A DNA stretch of 57,125 bases, taken from assembly GCF_003885105.1 (NCBI RefSeq), contig NZ_QWZQ01000019.1, positions 1 to 57,125 on the forward strand, read 5' to 3'. Both the position numbers and the translations under genes were made by a program. A model generated the notes under the pieces. That model did no database searches, had not been told where the DNA came from, and saw nothing but the letters and a program-made list of their open reading frames with translations. The DNA is from Lactiplantibacillus garii (GTDB lineage Bacteria; Bacillota; Bacilli; Lactobacillales; Lactobacillaceae). Below, in pieces: positions 1 through 9,480 of this stretch (its first letter is position 1; each line of letters begins with the position of its first letter).

Positions 1-159
1 TTTATAAATAAATCACTTTATTTTAATACAGATTCACAACACGTATAGTTGTTATTTACGATTTACCTACCGTTTCCAATAGCTATTCACAGCACAAGTG
101 CCTTACCTTTGTACGCATCCCAAATCCATGCATACCAAGGAATTACGGTACTTTTAGCT

Positions 160-639
160 TCACTTATGATACGGCGACCCAATATTTATCATAAACGCTC
201 GGTACACCTGCTCCGACAGCACCAGCCGCATTAACTGGTGGGGTAGCGTGAACTTTCCAAACGAGATCTGGGTATCGGCCCGGTTTAACACTTCTGGCGC
301 TAATCCCAACGAACCGCCAATTACAAAATCAATGTCGCTGTGGCCGTAAGTCGTCAGCTTATCAATTTCAGCGGCGAATTCCTCACTCGTTCGCTCCTTA
401 CCCTTGATAGCGAGCGCGTAAACGTAATCGCGGTCCTTAATCTTTTCAAGGATTCGACCGCCTTCCTTTTCCATCACGTTAGCCATCTCTGCGTTACTTA
501 ACGACTCCGGAGCCTTTTCATCCGGGACTTCGACAATTTGGAATTTTGCAAATTTACTCATCCGTTTCGCATATTCCGCAATCCCCTGTTTAAAATACTT
601 TTCCTTTAATTTACCAACACAGATAATTTTGATGTTCAT
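160..639 (-). CDS. rlmH: 23S rRNA (pseudouridine-1915-N3) methyltransferase RlmH
   Basis: The 159-residue product has the full SPOUT methyltransferase RlmH pattern: N-terminal [16 protein letters not shown], the SAM-loop GGSLG at residues 108-112, [17 protein letters not shown] and the C-terminal PYHK. RlmH methylates a pseudouridine in helix 69 of 23S rRNA on assembled 70S ribosomes (family knowledge). Length is normal. A GGTGGG ribosome-binding site precedes the ATG. It is the distal gene of this arm, separated from htrA by 632 bp holding a DnaA-box cluster that overlaps its likely promoter. Confidence 0.97.
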   Translation of the reverse strand: MNIKIICVGKLKEKYFKQGIAEYAKRMSKFAKFQIVEVPDEKAPESLSNAEMANVMEKEGGRILEKIKDRDYVYALAIKGKERTSEEFAAEIDKLTTYGHSDIDFVIGGSLGLAPEVLNRADTQISFGKFTLPHQLMRLVLSEQVYRAFMINIGSPYHK

Positions 640-660
640 GATTTCCCACCTTTACACAAG

Positions 661-996
661 TTATCAACATAGTTATCCACAGGTGCATAACTCACTTCTC
701 AACATATTGTGTTGAACGAACGTTCGCCACAATATTTATTTACACCCCATTTGTCAAGTCCGACCCGACTTATCCACAGTTTTCCACCGCAACATTCGTT
801 CGCCGGGTTCGGTTACAAACCCCATTATATCAGGTATCTTGCAAACAAAAAATATTTTTTTGAATTTGAATCCACAGGCTTGGTTTCTGCTTGTGGATAA
901 CTTTTGAACAAGCTTAATTCCTACCGTTGCGCCTGTTAATAAACGGTCTAGATATTGATCCGTTTTTATCCCCGAAGTTATCCACACTTTTCCACA
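661..996. promoter_or_regulatory. DnaA-box cluster between rlmH and htrA
   Basis: Four perfect TTATCCACA boxes lie at 673-681 (+), 770-778 (+), 892-900 (-) and 978-986 (+). TTTTCCACA is at 988-996 (+). Near matches are TTATCAACA at 661-669 and TTTTCCACC at 780-788. No gene lies here. The box nearest rlmH is about 35 bp from its start codon and overlaps its promoter region. Density equals that at oriC, ~33 kb away. Confidence 0.85.
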
Positions 997-1212
997 ATCT
1001 TAAAACTTGCAAAAAATGGTCGGTTGTATTCTGATTAATTTCGTTCGGATTTTAAATTGGCCGTAGCGGTTTCATCGTTGATTTTAACGCTGAATGAAAA
1101 TTCGTTCTTCGGTTTTTCACGTTTTGACCCCTTTTAGGCCCAATTCCTCCGCCGGATAAGCTTACCAATTACTGATAATCCCGATTTAGCCACGCTCATT
1201 GCCCGTACCAGT
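997..1212. other. Intergenic stretch without recognisable feature
   Basis: Between the last DnaA box and the htrA terminator I see no convincing ORF, RNA fold or promoter. Confidence 0.5.
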
Positions 1213-1255
1213 ATAAAAAAAGTGCGTTTGAATGCTCATCACATTCAAACGCACT
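1213..1255 (-). terminator. Intrinsic terminator after htrA
   Basis: A perfect 14-bp stem (agtgcgtttgaatg / cattcaaacgcact) with a 7-nt loop is followed on the minus strand by a run of six T, just after the htrA stop. Confidence 0.9.
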
Positions 1256-1271
1256 TATGAAAACTTCATTT

Positions 1272-2537
1272 TTAGTTGCTCTGTTTATTTAACGTTTTGG
1301 TAGTTTCGGTCAACTTCATGTTGGTCGACTTCAGCTTCCCGTTATGGTAATACTTCACACTGACCGTATCGTTAACGGAGTGCTCGTACAAGGCCGTCCG
1401 CAAGGTTGCTAAGCTGGTAATCTTCTTACCACCCAATTCGGTAATGACGTCGTACTTGCTAATGCCCGCGGTCTTGGCTGGTGAACCGGAGTAGGTCTTC
1501 ATTACGACGACCCCTTTCGTCACGCTCGTTGGCAATTTCAAGACGGACTTGCGGTCACTCTGCGAGATGTTGGACAGGTTATAAGTGGCGACCCCTAAGG
1601 CTGGCCGTACCACTTCACCGTTCTTCACGAGTTCGTTGATGATCTTCACGACTTCGTTACTTGGAATGGCAAAGCCCATCCCTTCAACACTCGTCCCGGA
1701 ACTATCGGAAGACAACTTCATCGAGTTGATCCCGATTACTTGGCCGGCTAAGTTAAATAACGGCCCACCGGAGTTCCCGGGGTTGATGGCGGCGTCAGTT
1801 TGAATAACTGAAGCGTAACCGGTTTGCTGACCCGACGTATTGGTCGTGGCCACGGTCCGCTTCTTCGCGGAAATGATTCCTTCCGTTAAGGTCGTCGCGT
1901 AGTTGGAACCTAACGGGGACCCAATGGCTAGGGCCGTTTCCCCAACCTCGATGCTGCCAGAATCACCGAAACTAGCGGTCTTGGTAACCTTGGCCGAGTT
2001 GATCTTTAAAACGGCTAAGTCGGTAACGGAATCGGTCCCGACAAGCTTGGCCGTTAACTTGGTCCCGTCGCTCATGATGACCCGGACCGCGTTTGAACCG
2101 CTGACCACGTGGTTGTTAGTGACGATGTAAGCGGCGTTCCCGCTCTTCTTATAGATCAGACCGGAACCTTCACTATATTCCTGTAACTTACTGTTAGAAC
2201 TAGAGCTGGAACTGGAATCGCTGCTATCCGACGAACCGTCGTCACCGCCTAAAATCCCACTCCAACCGCTAGACGTACTCTGTTTTTGTAAATTAATTAC
2301 CGATACCACGGCAGCCTTATTATTTTTGTAAACCTTAGTGGCTTGGGAGCTAACGTTAACCTTAACGTTAGCCGTGGAAGTCGAACCCGACTTGTTGGAG
2401 CCGGTTGGTACACTGGTAGTTGACGTGGTGACGTTATTATTTTGGAAATAATTAATGCCACCATAGGCCGCACCCCCACCGATTAAACCGGCGACCAGCG
2501 CGGTAACTGCAACTTTGATCAATGATTTATTGGCCAT
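1272..2537 (-). CDS. htrA: Membrane-anchored serine protease HtrA/DegP
   Basis: 421 residues. A single N-terminal membrane segment (about 7-30) is followed by a Ser/Gly/Asp-rich linker (about 85-118), the trypsin-like domain and one C-terminal PDZ domain (about 305-400). The catalytic triad is visible: H143 in NNHVV, D173 in TDLAVLKI and S256 in GNSGGPL. The family degrades misfolded surface and exported proteins. It ends the walRK-yycHI-yycJ cluster, its usual place in lactobacilli and streptococci. The only strong Shine-Dalgarno (AGGGAGGGA, 2558-2566) lies about 20 nt from the ATG with a small CGCG hairpin between; no closer in-frame start is seen. Confidence 0.96.
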   Translation of the reverse strand: MANKSLIKVAVTALVAGLIGGGAAYGGINYFQNNNVTTSTTSVPTGSNKSGSTSTANVKVNVSSQATKVYKNNKAAVVSVINLQKQSTSSGWSGILGGDDGSSDSSDSSSSSSSNSKLQEYSEGSGLIYKKSGNAAYIVTNNHVVSGSNAVRVIMSDGTKLTAKLVGTDSVTDLAVLKINSAKVTKTASFGDSGSIEVGETALAIGSPLGSNYATTLTEGIISAKKRTVATTNTSGQQTGYASVIQTDAAINPGNSGGPLFNLAGQVIGINSMKLSSDSSGTSVEGMGFAIPSNEVVKIINELVKNGEVVRPALGVATYNLSNISQSDRKSVLKLPTSVTKGVVVMKTYSGSPAKTAGISKYDVITELGGKKITSLATLRTALYEHSVNDTVSVKYYHNGKLKSTNMKLTETTKTLNKQSN

Positions 2538-2649
2538 AATGACGCGTCGAAACGCGATCCCTCCCTACTAGTACTGATTTTTAAGTTCTATTTTAGCTAA
2601 CAATTATGATTTTTCTATGACTGAAAATTAGTGGAAATATTAAATCAGC

Positions 2650-3465
2650 TTAGAGGGTCACCAATTTTGTCGCTTGTTCGGGTTCCGTATCGTAAAGCTG
2701 AAAATCATGTTCGACCCCGAAGTCGTGTTCTTTCATCATCGACGCCACCGTTAAATGGGCCAGCGACTTCATATTATTGTCCTGACTCCGATGCCCCAGG
2801 TAGATCCGCTTAGTGTGCCGGCCGATCACGTCCATTAAGGCGTTGGCACCGTCCTCGTTGGACAAGTGCCCCTCGTCACCAATGATCCGTTGCTTCAGCG
2901 GCCACGGGTAGCGGCCCATCCGCAACATTTCCAAGTCGTGGTTACATTCAAACAAGTAACCGTCGGCGTCGCGAATCACGCCTTCCACGTGTTCAGAAAC
3001 GTAACCAGTGTCTGTAATGATCACGAATGACTTCCCGGCGTGGTGTAATTCGTAAAATTGAGGTTCGGCTGCGTCGTGGGAAACGCTAAAGGATTCCACG
3101 TCAAGGTCTCCCAACCCGAGCGTCGTGTTAGGATCAAAAACGTGACATAGTTCGGGCGGTACTTTCCCAATTTTATGGGCCATCGCGTCCCAAGTCCCCT
3201 GGTTAGCGTAAACGTCTAAGCCGTACTTACGTGCTAGGATTCCCGCTGAATGGCAGTGGTCGGTATGTTCGTGGGTGACGAATAGGCTGTCGACCTCGTT
3301 AATGTCACGGCCAATCGATGCCATCAAATTGGTAATTTTTTTACCGCTGAGACCAGCGTCGACCAGTACCTTATGTTCGGGCGTTTCAATGTAGGTTACG
3401 TTGCCGGTACTGCCGGACGCTAAAACGCTCACTTTCATTTCATCTGTTGCTAACTTTAATACCAT
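2650..3465 (-). CDS. yycJ: Metallo-beta-lactamase-fold hydrolase YycJ/WalJ
   Basis: About 271 residues. The metal-binding signature THEHTDH follows an N-terminal KVSVLASGSTGN strand, with later metal ligands around residues 165-200. Orthologues are 5'-3' exonuclease-like MBL proteins of the WalRK locus. I start at the ATG at 3465 (MVLKLATDE), preceded by GGGAAG. A GTG at 3516 and an ATG at about 3435 are alternatives. A terminator separates it from yycI upstream, so it is probably transcribed independently as well as by read-through. Confidence 0.93.
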   Translation of the reverse strand: MVLKLATDEMKVSVLASGSTGNVTYIETPEHKVLVDAGLSGKKITNLMASIGRDINEVDSLFVTHEHTDHCHSAGILARKYGLDVYANQGTWDAMAHKIGKVPPELCHVFDPNTTLGLGDLDVESFSVSHDAAEPQFYELHHAGKSFVIITDTGYVSEHVEGVIRDADGYLFECNHDLEMLRMGRYPWPLKQRIIGDEGHLSNEDGANALMDVIGRHTKRIYLGHRSQDNNMKSLAHLTVASMMKEHDFGVEHDFQLYDTEPEQATKLVTL

Positions 3466-3575
3466 TATTAGGTTCTTCCCATCTCTGAAATCCGCTACTA
3501 TCTTAATATGATACACGCTTTTAACAGGCTTGAAAAGTAAGCACTCCGCTTACCGGCGTTTTTCAAAATTGGTCT

Positions 3576-3609
3576 AAAAAAGGTTCGGTTGCTTTCACAA
3601 TCGAACCTT
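3576..3609 (-). terminator. Terminator between yycI and yycJ
   Basis: A 12-bp stem with one G-T pair (3580-3591 / 3598-3609) and a 6-nt loop is followed on the minus strand by six T. It divides the wal cluster into two units or makes yycJ expression partial. Confidence 0.8.
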
Positions 3610-3625
3610 ATTCAATCCATTAGCG

Positions 3626-4492
3626 TTATTCACCGTTCCAAACCATACCAGCCGCCGTATCCAGCGTAGCCGTTTCGTTTTCCGTAGAACTCGTCGTGCT
3701 CCCACTCTTCATCGACGCCCCGGTAAAGGCGTTGATGCGGTGCAGACTCACGTTGGAACTATTTTTACTCCGGACCGCGAAGATCCAGGTCGGCACGTAC
3801 ACGCTGCTGTCCTTTAATTTCAGCAGCCGCGAATATCCCAGCCGGCCCCACACGATCCGTGAGTTATTCGAAACTTGATTATACTGATACAACGCCACGA
3901 GGGCCTTTTTTTCACTGATCGTCACGGCCTTTTCCCGCAACGTTTTAACGTTATTGACGTAACTCTGCGTATAACCGGTCAACTGATTATTTTTATTGAC
4001 TAGCAGGTGGACCTGACCCGTCCCCGTCAAAATCTCGCCATCCGCGACTTTCTGAACAAACACGTAGTCGCCGCTGGACGACAAGGCCGCGTCGTACACG
4101 TACTCGTCACCGTGGATCACATTGGACGGTTGTTTCATAAACGTCGTTAACTCGGCTTTCAGGTTCGTCGTATCCATGTCGCGGGCCGTCCGTAACGTAC
4201 TCGTCAACTTACCGGTACTTTGGATTCGAGTCGTCTGTTCAGTTAACTGACTCAAATGTTGCTTTAACCCACTTTCGTTGTTACCGGCAATGTAATACCC
4301 GGTGCTTTCCTTCGTGTCGGGATTTTTAAAACTAATGTTATCCGCACGCATTTCACTAATAATGGTTGTCGCCGTATCGCTGGACGATTTGGTCGAAGTG
4401 GTCGAACTCGTTTGCACAAACATGAATGCTAAGAAAACGTCCAGCACCACAAATGCAATTAAGAAAATCCACTCAATTTTCCGAAAATTCAT
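3626..4492 (-). CDS. yycI: WalK accessory regulator YycI/WalI
   Basis: 288 residues. The N-terminal membrane anchor (about 8-27) and extracytoplasmic YycI fold fit the family, which together with YycH holds WalK in check at the membrane in Bacillus. It lies 12 nt after yycH, so the two are co-transcribed. A terminator follows. Sequence conservation is low, as usual in this family; assignment rests on the N-terminus, length and locus order. Confidence 0.92.
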   Translation of the reverse strand: MNFRKIEWIFLIAFVVLDVFLAFMFVQTSSTTSTKSSSDTATTIISEMRADNISFKNPDTKESTGYYIAGNNESGLKQHLSQLTEQTTRIQSTGKLTSTLRTARDMDTTNLKAELTTFMKQPSNVIHGDEYVYDAALSSSGDYVFVQKVADGEILTGTGQVHLLVNKNNQLTGYTQSYVNNVKTLREKAVTISEKKALVALYQYNQVSNNSRIVWGRLGYSRLLKLKDSSVYVPTWIFAVRSKNSSNVSLHRINAFTGASMKSGSTTSSTENETATLDTAAGMVWNGE

Positions 4493-4504
4493 GCGTCCGC
4501 CCCC

Positions 4505-5830
4505 TTAAGATCCGCTCAGCATCGACGTGTACGTTCGCCAATTACCATTGTAGTAAACGTAATACGTCGGCGTCAGGTCGATCACTAGTTTGGATGACTT
4601 GTTTTGTGACCACTGGTAGCCCAGTTCAATACTACCGATCTTACTATTCTTATAGCCCGCCGCGATCAGCTTCTTCAAAACGCTGGTGGAGCTTGGCAAC
4701 GTCACGGACTGCTTGTTACCCGTTGTCGGTACCGGAACTTGCAGGCTGTACAACGAGAAGTAGTAGCGGTCCAACCCGTTCGCCGTTAACTGAATGCGGA
4801 CGTCGCCGTTTTCCGTCTGGTTAAAGATCGGGAAACCTTCAACGTAACTGCGGTAAATCACACTGCTACTAGTTGAATCGTAACCGTAGTAGCGGATGTT
4901 ATCCATCGGCACACCTAACGAGACTAGGTACTTATAACTCTTCTGCAACTGGCTCGTAAACGACATCTTCCGGGTATCACCGGAATCACTATAATCTTCA
5001 AAATACACCGTTCCCAGTTTCGGGTTAACGGTCATCCGTTTAAAACTCCCGGTCGTATATTCCTGCTTGCCACTCCGATTATGCACGGAAACCGTTGAAT
5101 TACCGTCCGCGTCTAATAACCGGTTCGCAATTTCACTGGCGGCGGACTTGCTCATCAAATAGCTGTACTGCTGCATTTTAACCGGTTCAGCGTAATCTAA
5201 GTAGGTCGCGTTTGCTTCGTAGGTCATCTTAACGGTAATCGCCTTGACCTTATCAGCCGCCAACACTTGACTGAGTGACTTTAGTGATTTTTTCTGTAAA
5301 CGAACGCTGTAAATTTCATGGTGGTTATCATTTAACAAATACAAGTGGTCGGTATCGTGGATTGGAATCACGATGCGGCTAAATTCTGACGACCGAAAAT
5401 TCCGCAGGTTCTGATTAAAGACGGTGTTAAACATACTAACCGTCACACTGTCCGGAAAGTTCAAGACGTACGAATCCTCCCCGTTCAGCAGTGCCGTGTA
5501 GCTCTTGGCCGAGGTCACCCGAACCTTCGAAATACTGCGGGCGTCCCACTTACTGATCTGCTCTTTAAACTGGCTGACTAAACTGACATTCTTATTGATC
5601 AACAGGGCCTGTTTACCCTTAGAATCGGTTTGGATCAGCTGGGTCGGCAAATAAATATCGTCAACCGTCCGCGTCGCTAACGTTGAGTTCGACGACGTGG
5701 TACTGACCTTACTTTCCCGTTCGTAACGCGACGGGTTCATCCAGATATAGACCGACAAACCAACACTCAGGAGCACCAGGATGGTGAGTATGGTCGGTAA
5801 AAGTAAACGTCTAACCTTGTGCGTCGTCAT
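4505..5830 (-). CDS. yycH: WalK accessory regulator YycH/WalH
   Basis: 441 residues starting MTTHKVRRLLLP, with one N-terminal membrane helix (about 9-30) and a large extracytoplasmic domain. The start at 5830 is set by GAGGAGG nine nt upstream and overlaps the 3' end of walK by 20 nt, so translational coupling is likely. A longer frame to 5902 lies entirely inside walK and is not used. In Bacillus, YycH and YycI interact with WalK and tune its kinase activity. Confidence 0.93.
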   Translation of the reverse strand: MTTHKVRRLLLPTILTILVLLSVGLSVYIWMNPSRYERESKVSTTSSNSTLATRTVDDIYLPTQLIQTDSKGKQALLINKNVSLVSQFKEQISKWDARSISKVRVTSAKSYTALLNGEDSYVLNFPDSVTVSMFNTVFNQNLRNFRSSEFSRIVIPIHDTDHLYLLNDNHHEIYSVRLQKKSLKSLSQVLAADKVKAITVKMTYEANATYLDYAEPVKMQQYSYLMSKSAASEIANRLLDADGNSTVSVHNRSGKQEYTTGSFKRMTVNPKLGTVYFEDYSDSGDTRKMSFTSQLQKSYKYLVSLGVPMDNIRYYGYDSTSSSVIYRSYVEGFPIFNQTENGDVRIQLTANGLDRYYFSLYSLQVPVPTTGNKQSVTLPSSTSVLKKLIAAGYKNSKIGSIELGYQWSQNKSSKLVIDLTPTYYVYYNGNWRTYTSMLSGS

Positions 5831-7685
5831 CCCAAAGATCCTCCTCTTCATAAGGTTCGTAGGGCAGCGAAATGTAGAACGTCGAGCCCTTGCCTTCTTC
5901 ACTATCGACCCAGATTCGACCGCCTAGCATTTGAACAACTTCCTTAGAAATTGCCAAACCAAGACCAGTCCCGCCCTGAGCCCGCGAACGAGCCTTATCG
6001 ACCCGGAAGAAACGGTCAAAGACGTGGTTTAGATCGGCCCGCGGAATCCCTAAGCCCTGGTCACTAATACTAATAATGACCTGGTTATGAGTCTCTAATA
6101 GTCGACAGGTAACGACCCCGCCATCCGGTGAGTACTTAATGGCGTTATTCATAATATTATCCAACACTTGGGTAAACTTATCGGTATCGATTTCTACCCA
6201 GAGGTCCCGCTTAGTAAATTCACGTTTAATGGTGTAATACTTAGCCGGATTATCATCCTTTTTCAGGATCATATCAAAGCGGTTTAAGACGTAGTTAAAT
6301 AGCTCGTTAATGTTGACGAGTTCCATATCGACCCGGGTCGTTCCGGAATCCATTCGTGATAGGCTCAACAGCTCGTTGATCATCCGAATCATCCGGTCGG
6401 TTTCTTCTTGGGTCACCTTTAAAAAGCCCGGTGCCACTTCGGGATCCTTCCACGCACCATCACTTAAGGCTTCAATGTAACTCCGTAAACTCGTTAACGG
6501 CGTCCGTAACTCGTGCGACACGTTAGAAACGAACTGTTTACGGTCATTATCGATCTTTTGTTGTTCAGTAACGTCGTGCAGCACACAGACCAGACCACTA
6601 ATAAACCCGGACTCCCGTTGAATTAGCGAGAAGTAGGCGTTGAGGATCAAATCACGGTCGTTTGACGAAAAGTCCAGCATCAATTCATCCTGGTTCTCAA
6701 TCAAATCCCGCAACGAATAGTCGTCACGGATCTTCAGAACGTCTAAAATCGAGTTCCCGATGGCCTTTTCGGCACTGACGTCCACAAAATCAGAGGCCGT
6801 TTCGTTAATAATCGTAATGTTGCCCCGGCGATCGGTCGCAATCACTCCGTCACTCATATGGGACAAAACACTATCTAGACGGCGGCGTTCCGCTTCGGTT
6901 GATTCCTGGGACTCTTCGACCCGGATCGACAAGTTATTAATGGCCTTGGCCAACTGTCCCAACTCATCGTCACTGTAGACTCGCACCTGCCCAGCATAGT
7001 CGCCGCGCGCGATTCGTTGCGTTTGTTGTTTCATTTCTTCGATTGGACGGGTAATTGCCCGGGCAATAATAATGGCAATGCCTAGCCCGAGCACCATCGC
7101 CACTAGTGACGCGGCCACAAAGATCCCCATGATGGTGTTAATGGTGCTGTAAACCGACTTCATGTTCGCCCGAACGTACAGGACCCCCACTAACTGACTA
7201 TTGTTACCCGTCGAGCTGGACGTATACAACGGTACGATTGAAATGTAATAACGGCCGTTATTTTGGGTGTCATAAGTGTTTTTAGTGTAGGAACGATTAT
7301 TATAAATGGCGTTTTTAACGTTGCGGTCGGTTGTTTTTTGACCCACAACACTCTGGTCATTAACGTCGTTCGTTCCCCGAATGGTCCCCTTACTATCAAC
7401 GACTCGAATTTCATCAATATTCGTGTAGTTATAGTTCGAGAGGATCGTCTTGATTTGTGCATTCGCCTTCGTGGTGTTACTGGAGGATAACTGTTCCGCT
7501 AACGAATTATCAACGTACGTTGGAATCTGGACTGTTGATTTGAATTGACGGATATTGGTCGATTCCAACTGCCGGACAAAAATTGCCCCGACGATTTCCA
7601 ACGTGATCAGTAGCAGCAGCGCAAAGACTAACGCAATCTTAAAATTAATCGACTTAAAAAAGTTTTTCCGTTTAAATCTCAACAC
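5811..7685 (-). CDS. walK: Essential cell-wall sensor histidine kinase WalK (VicK)
   Basis: 624 residues. Membrane helix 1 (about 15-38), extracytoplasmic Cache-like region, helix 2 (about 183-210), HAMP (about 208-262), PAS (about 265-375), and HisKA with H391 in VSHELRTPL. The ATPase domain shows the N-box NAIKYSPDGG, DQGLGIP and GGTGLGLAISK. The partner WalR ends 13 nt upstream. Translation starts at GTG (7685) behind AGAGG. WalRK controls cell-wall hydrolases and is essential in most Firmicutes. Confidence 0.97.
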   Translation of the reverse strand: MLRFKRKNFFKSINFKIALVFALLLLITLEIVGAIFVRQLESTNIRQFKSTVQIPTYVDNSLAEQLSSSNTTKANAQIKTILSNYNYTNIDEIRVVDSKGTIRGTNDVNDQSVVGQKTTDRNVKNAIYNNRSYTKNTYDTQNNGRYYISIVPLYTSSSTGNNSQLVGVLYVRANMKSVYSTINTIMGIFVAASLVAMVLGLGIAIIIARAITRPIEEMKQQTQRIARGDYAGQVRVYSDDELGQLAKAINNLSIRVEESQESTEAERRRLDSVLSHMSDGVIATDRRGNITIINETASDFVDVSAEKAIGNSILDVLKIRDDYSLRDLIENQDELMLDFSSNDRDLILNAYFSLIQRESGFISGLVCVLHDVTEQQKIDNDRKQFVSNVSHELRTPLTSLRSYIEALSDGAWKDPEVAPGFLKVTQEETDRMIRMINELLSLSRMDSGTTRVDMELVNINELFNYVLNRFDMILKKDDNPAKYYTIKREFTKRDLWVEIDTDKFTQVLDNIMNNAIKYSPDGGVVTCRLLETHNQVIISISDQGLGIPRADLNHVFDRFFRVDKARSRAQGGTGLGLAISKEVVQMLGGRIWVDSEEGKGSTFYISLPYEPYEEEDLWDDDAQG

Positions 7686-7698
7686 GGCTTAACAACCT

Positions 7699-8406
7699 CT
7701 ACTCATTTTCAGGATTGCGCAGGTAGTAACCGACCCCCCGGCGCGTAACTAGCCATTTCGGGTGACTCGGGTTGTCTTCAACCTTTTCCCGCAACCGCCG
7801 GACCGTTACGTCAACCGTGCGCACGTCACCAAAGTAGTCGTAACCCCAAACCGTTTGTAGCAAGTGTTCCCGCGTCATGACTTGGCCAATGTGTTGTGCC
7901 AGGTAGTGTAATAATTCAAACTCCCGGTGCGTTAGTTCAATATTTTCACCGCGTTTTGAAACCATGTAGGCTTCCGGGTGGATGACCAAATCACCGATCT
8001 CAATGTCGGAATTTTCTTCCACTTCAGCCGGTTGGGCCGCCGGTGCCCCTTGCCGCCGCAAGTTGGCCTTGACCCGGGCAACTAATTCACGATTAGAAAA
8101 CGGCTTCGTAACGTAATCATCGGCACCAAGTTCCAGTCCGAGGACCTTATCCAGCTCTGAATCCTTAGCCGTAACCATGATAATGGGCATATCGTAGTTT
8201 TTACGTACTTGCCGAGCAACTTCCAGACCGTCCATCTTAGGTAACATTAAGTCCAACAAGATCAAGTCGGGGTGCACTTCGTCAACTTTTTGCAACGCTT
8301 CTTCACCGTCGGCTGCGACGTGAACTTCGTAACCTTCTTTGGTTAAGTTAAATTTCATAATGTCGGAAATTGGTTTTTCATCATCAACTACTAAGATTTT
8401 TTTCAT
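7699..8406 (-). CDS. walR: Response regulator WalR (VicR), OmpR family
   Basis: 235 residues. The receiver domain has acidic pocket D8-D9, phospho-acceptor D52 in LLDLMLP, and K in TAKD. A winged-helix C-terminal domain follows ([24 protein letters not shown]). Strong AAGGAGGAAG precedes the ATG. It is the first gene of walRK-yycHI-yycJ-htrA. Confidence 0.98.
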   Translation of the reverse strand: MKKILVVDDEKPISDIMKFNLTKEGYEVHVAADGEEALQKVDEVHPDLILLDLMLPKMDGLEVARQVRKNYDMPIIMVTAKDSELDKVLGLELGADDYVTKPFSNRELVARVKANLRRQGAPAAQPAEVEENSDIEIGDLVIHPEAYMVSKRGENIELTHREFELLHYLAQHIGQVMTREHLLQTVWGYDYFGDVRTVDVTVRRLREKVEDNPSHPKWLVTRRGVGYYLRNPENE

Positions 8407-8536
8407 AACGATTCTTCCTCCTTAGGGGAAAACAGGTTCATTTTAAGTTTATTTGGGTGGTTCTTCGATAAATTACGGAAATTCATAAAATCTTTTCCGC
8501 GTCAGGTGGGCTGTTATAATTTTCAGCACTGTTTTT

Positions 8537-8545
8537 AGTATATCA
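8537..8545 (-). promoter_or_regulatory. Candidate extended -10 for walR
   Basis: Minus strand reads TGATATACT, an extended -10, about 131 bp before walR. No good -35 is visible. The rest of the 343-bp gap between walR and tRNA-Lys holds only the tRNA promoter. Confidence 0.4.
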
Positions 8546-8684
8546 CAAATAACGTGAGCTTTCTTTGAAGGTAATCCGCGTGGCCGTAGTATTTCCCGGG
8601 AAATTTTATGTTCGTTTAAGTAACCGCTGCCACCATCTTTTTGATAAAAAAGCGGCCTTTTTGAAAAAAAATTCAAAAATAGTA

Positions 8685-8713
8685 TTGTCAGAACTCAAAA
8701 TCCATGATATTAT
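8685..8713 (+). promoter_or_regulatory. Promoter of tRNA-Lys
   Basis: TTGTCA (8685-8690), 17-bp spacer, TATTAT (8708-8713), 37 nt before the tRNA. Confidence 0.75.
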
Positions 8714-8749
8714 ATTTTTCGTTGAGTTGTTACGAACTAACAACGACAT

Positions 8750-8822
8750 GGGCAGTTAGCTCAGCTGGCAGAGCAACGGACTCTTAATCCGTGGGTCCAG
8801 GGTTCGATCCCCTGACTGCCCA
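8750..8822 (+). tRNA. tRNA-Lys (anticodon CUU)
   Basis: 73 nt. Acceptor arms GGGCAGT/ACTGCCC plus discriminator A, D arm with AGCTCAGCTGGCAGAGC, and anticodon stem ACGGA/TCCGT around loop CTCTTAA (anticodon CTT). The T arm has GGTTCGATC. CCA is not encoded. It is a single-gene unit with its own promoter and terminator. Confidence 0.97.
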
Positions 8823-8835
8823 TAACAAACCATTA

Positions 8836-8881
8836 ATCAGTTTTCACGCCGTGATTATCCACCGTGAAAGCTGATTTTTTT
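8836..8881 (+). terminator. Terminator of tRNA-Lys
   Basis: A 13-bp stem with one mismatch (from 8836 ATCAG... to ...CTGAT 8875) is followed by seven T. Confidence 0.85.
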
Positions 8882-8996
8882 ATACACTTTTTTACATCTA
8901 TATACACATCGGGACCGAATCCTTTCCGTCTAAAAATCATAACGTATGACATTCACCCCCAATTCGCGCATACTACTGCTAAGGGGGTGTTCACCC

Positions 8997-9428
8997 ATGC
9001 AACACACGACGCGTCAGACCGCGCTACACTTAATCCAGACGGCCCCGGTCTTTACCCTCGCAACGGTCGACCCCAACGGTTTTCCAACCATGGTGGCATT
9101 AAGTCCGTTACCTACCCGTCGGCGTTTAGAAGAACTATTCTTCTATACCAGCCGTCAAACCACGACGGCCCAAAACCTTCAGACTAGTAAACGTGCCAGT
9201 CTGTTTTGTTACAACTTACACGATTATTCCTCGGTCATGTTGCGCGGACGACTCAGCTTAGCGGGGACCGACGCTTTTGACCAGGATTGGCACTTGGAAC
9301 TAAACGCGTTTCAGCGCCGACTCGCTTATAAGGACCCGGTCATCCTGCGCTTTCAAACGAATGCCGTTAAAGTGCGTCAAATGATGACGATGGACCACTT
9401 AGAATTATTAGACCAGCCACTAGATTAA
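8997..9428 (+). CDS. Pyridoxamine 5'-phosphate oxidase-like (split-barrel) protein
   Basis: 143 residues. APVFTLATVDPNGFPTMVALSPL followed by EELFFYTSRQT, AQNLQTSKRASLFCY and VMLRGRLSLAG is the pattern of the small general-stress PNPOx/FMN-binding split-barrel proteins. These bind flavin or related cofactors; substrates are mostly unknown. I start at ATG 8997 (AAGGGGGTG seven nt upstream), trimming 17 residues from the longest frame. It is monocistronic, with its own terminator. Confidence 0.8.
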   Translation: MQHTTRQTALHLIQTAPVFTLATVDPNGFPTMVALSPLPTRRRLEELFFYTSRQTTTAQNLQTSKRASLFCYNLHDYSSVMLRGRLSLAGTDAFDQDWHLELNAFQRRLAYKDPVILRFQTNAVKVRQMMTMDHLELLDQPLD

Positions 9429-9438
9429 CGTACTGATC

Positions 9439-9480
9439 AACTGGACCGCTGCGGCACCCGCCAAGCGGTCCAGTTTTGTT
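9439..9480 (+). terminator. Terminator after the PNPOx-like gene
   Basis: A perfect 12-bp stem aactggaccgct / agcggtccagtt (9439-9450 / 9464-9475) is followed by a T-rich tail. Confidence 0.8.

Noticed and set aside
1-159. ORF of 61 codons at the left edge
   Set aside because: No RBS or family pattern; overlaps rlmH antisense. I see nothing supportable in 1-159.
709-987. Small ORFs on both strands over the rlmH-htrA gap
   Set aside because: Composition is driven by DnaA boxes; no RBS, no recognisable protein pattern.
4426-4824. 132-codon plus-strand ORF
   Set aside because: Lies antisense to the end of yycH and start of yycI, with no RBS; frame shadow.
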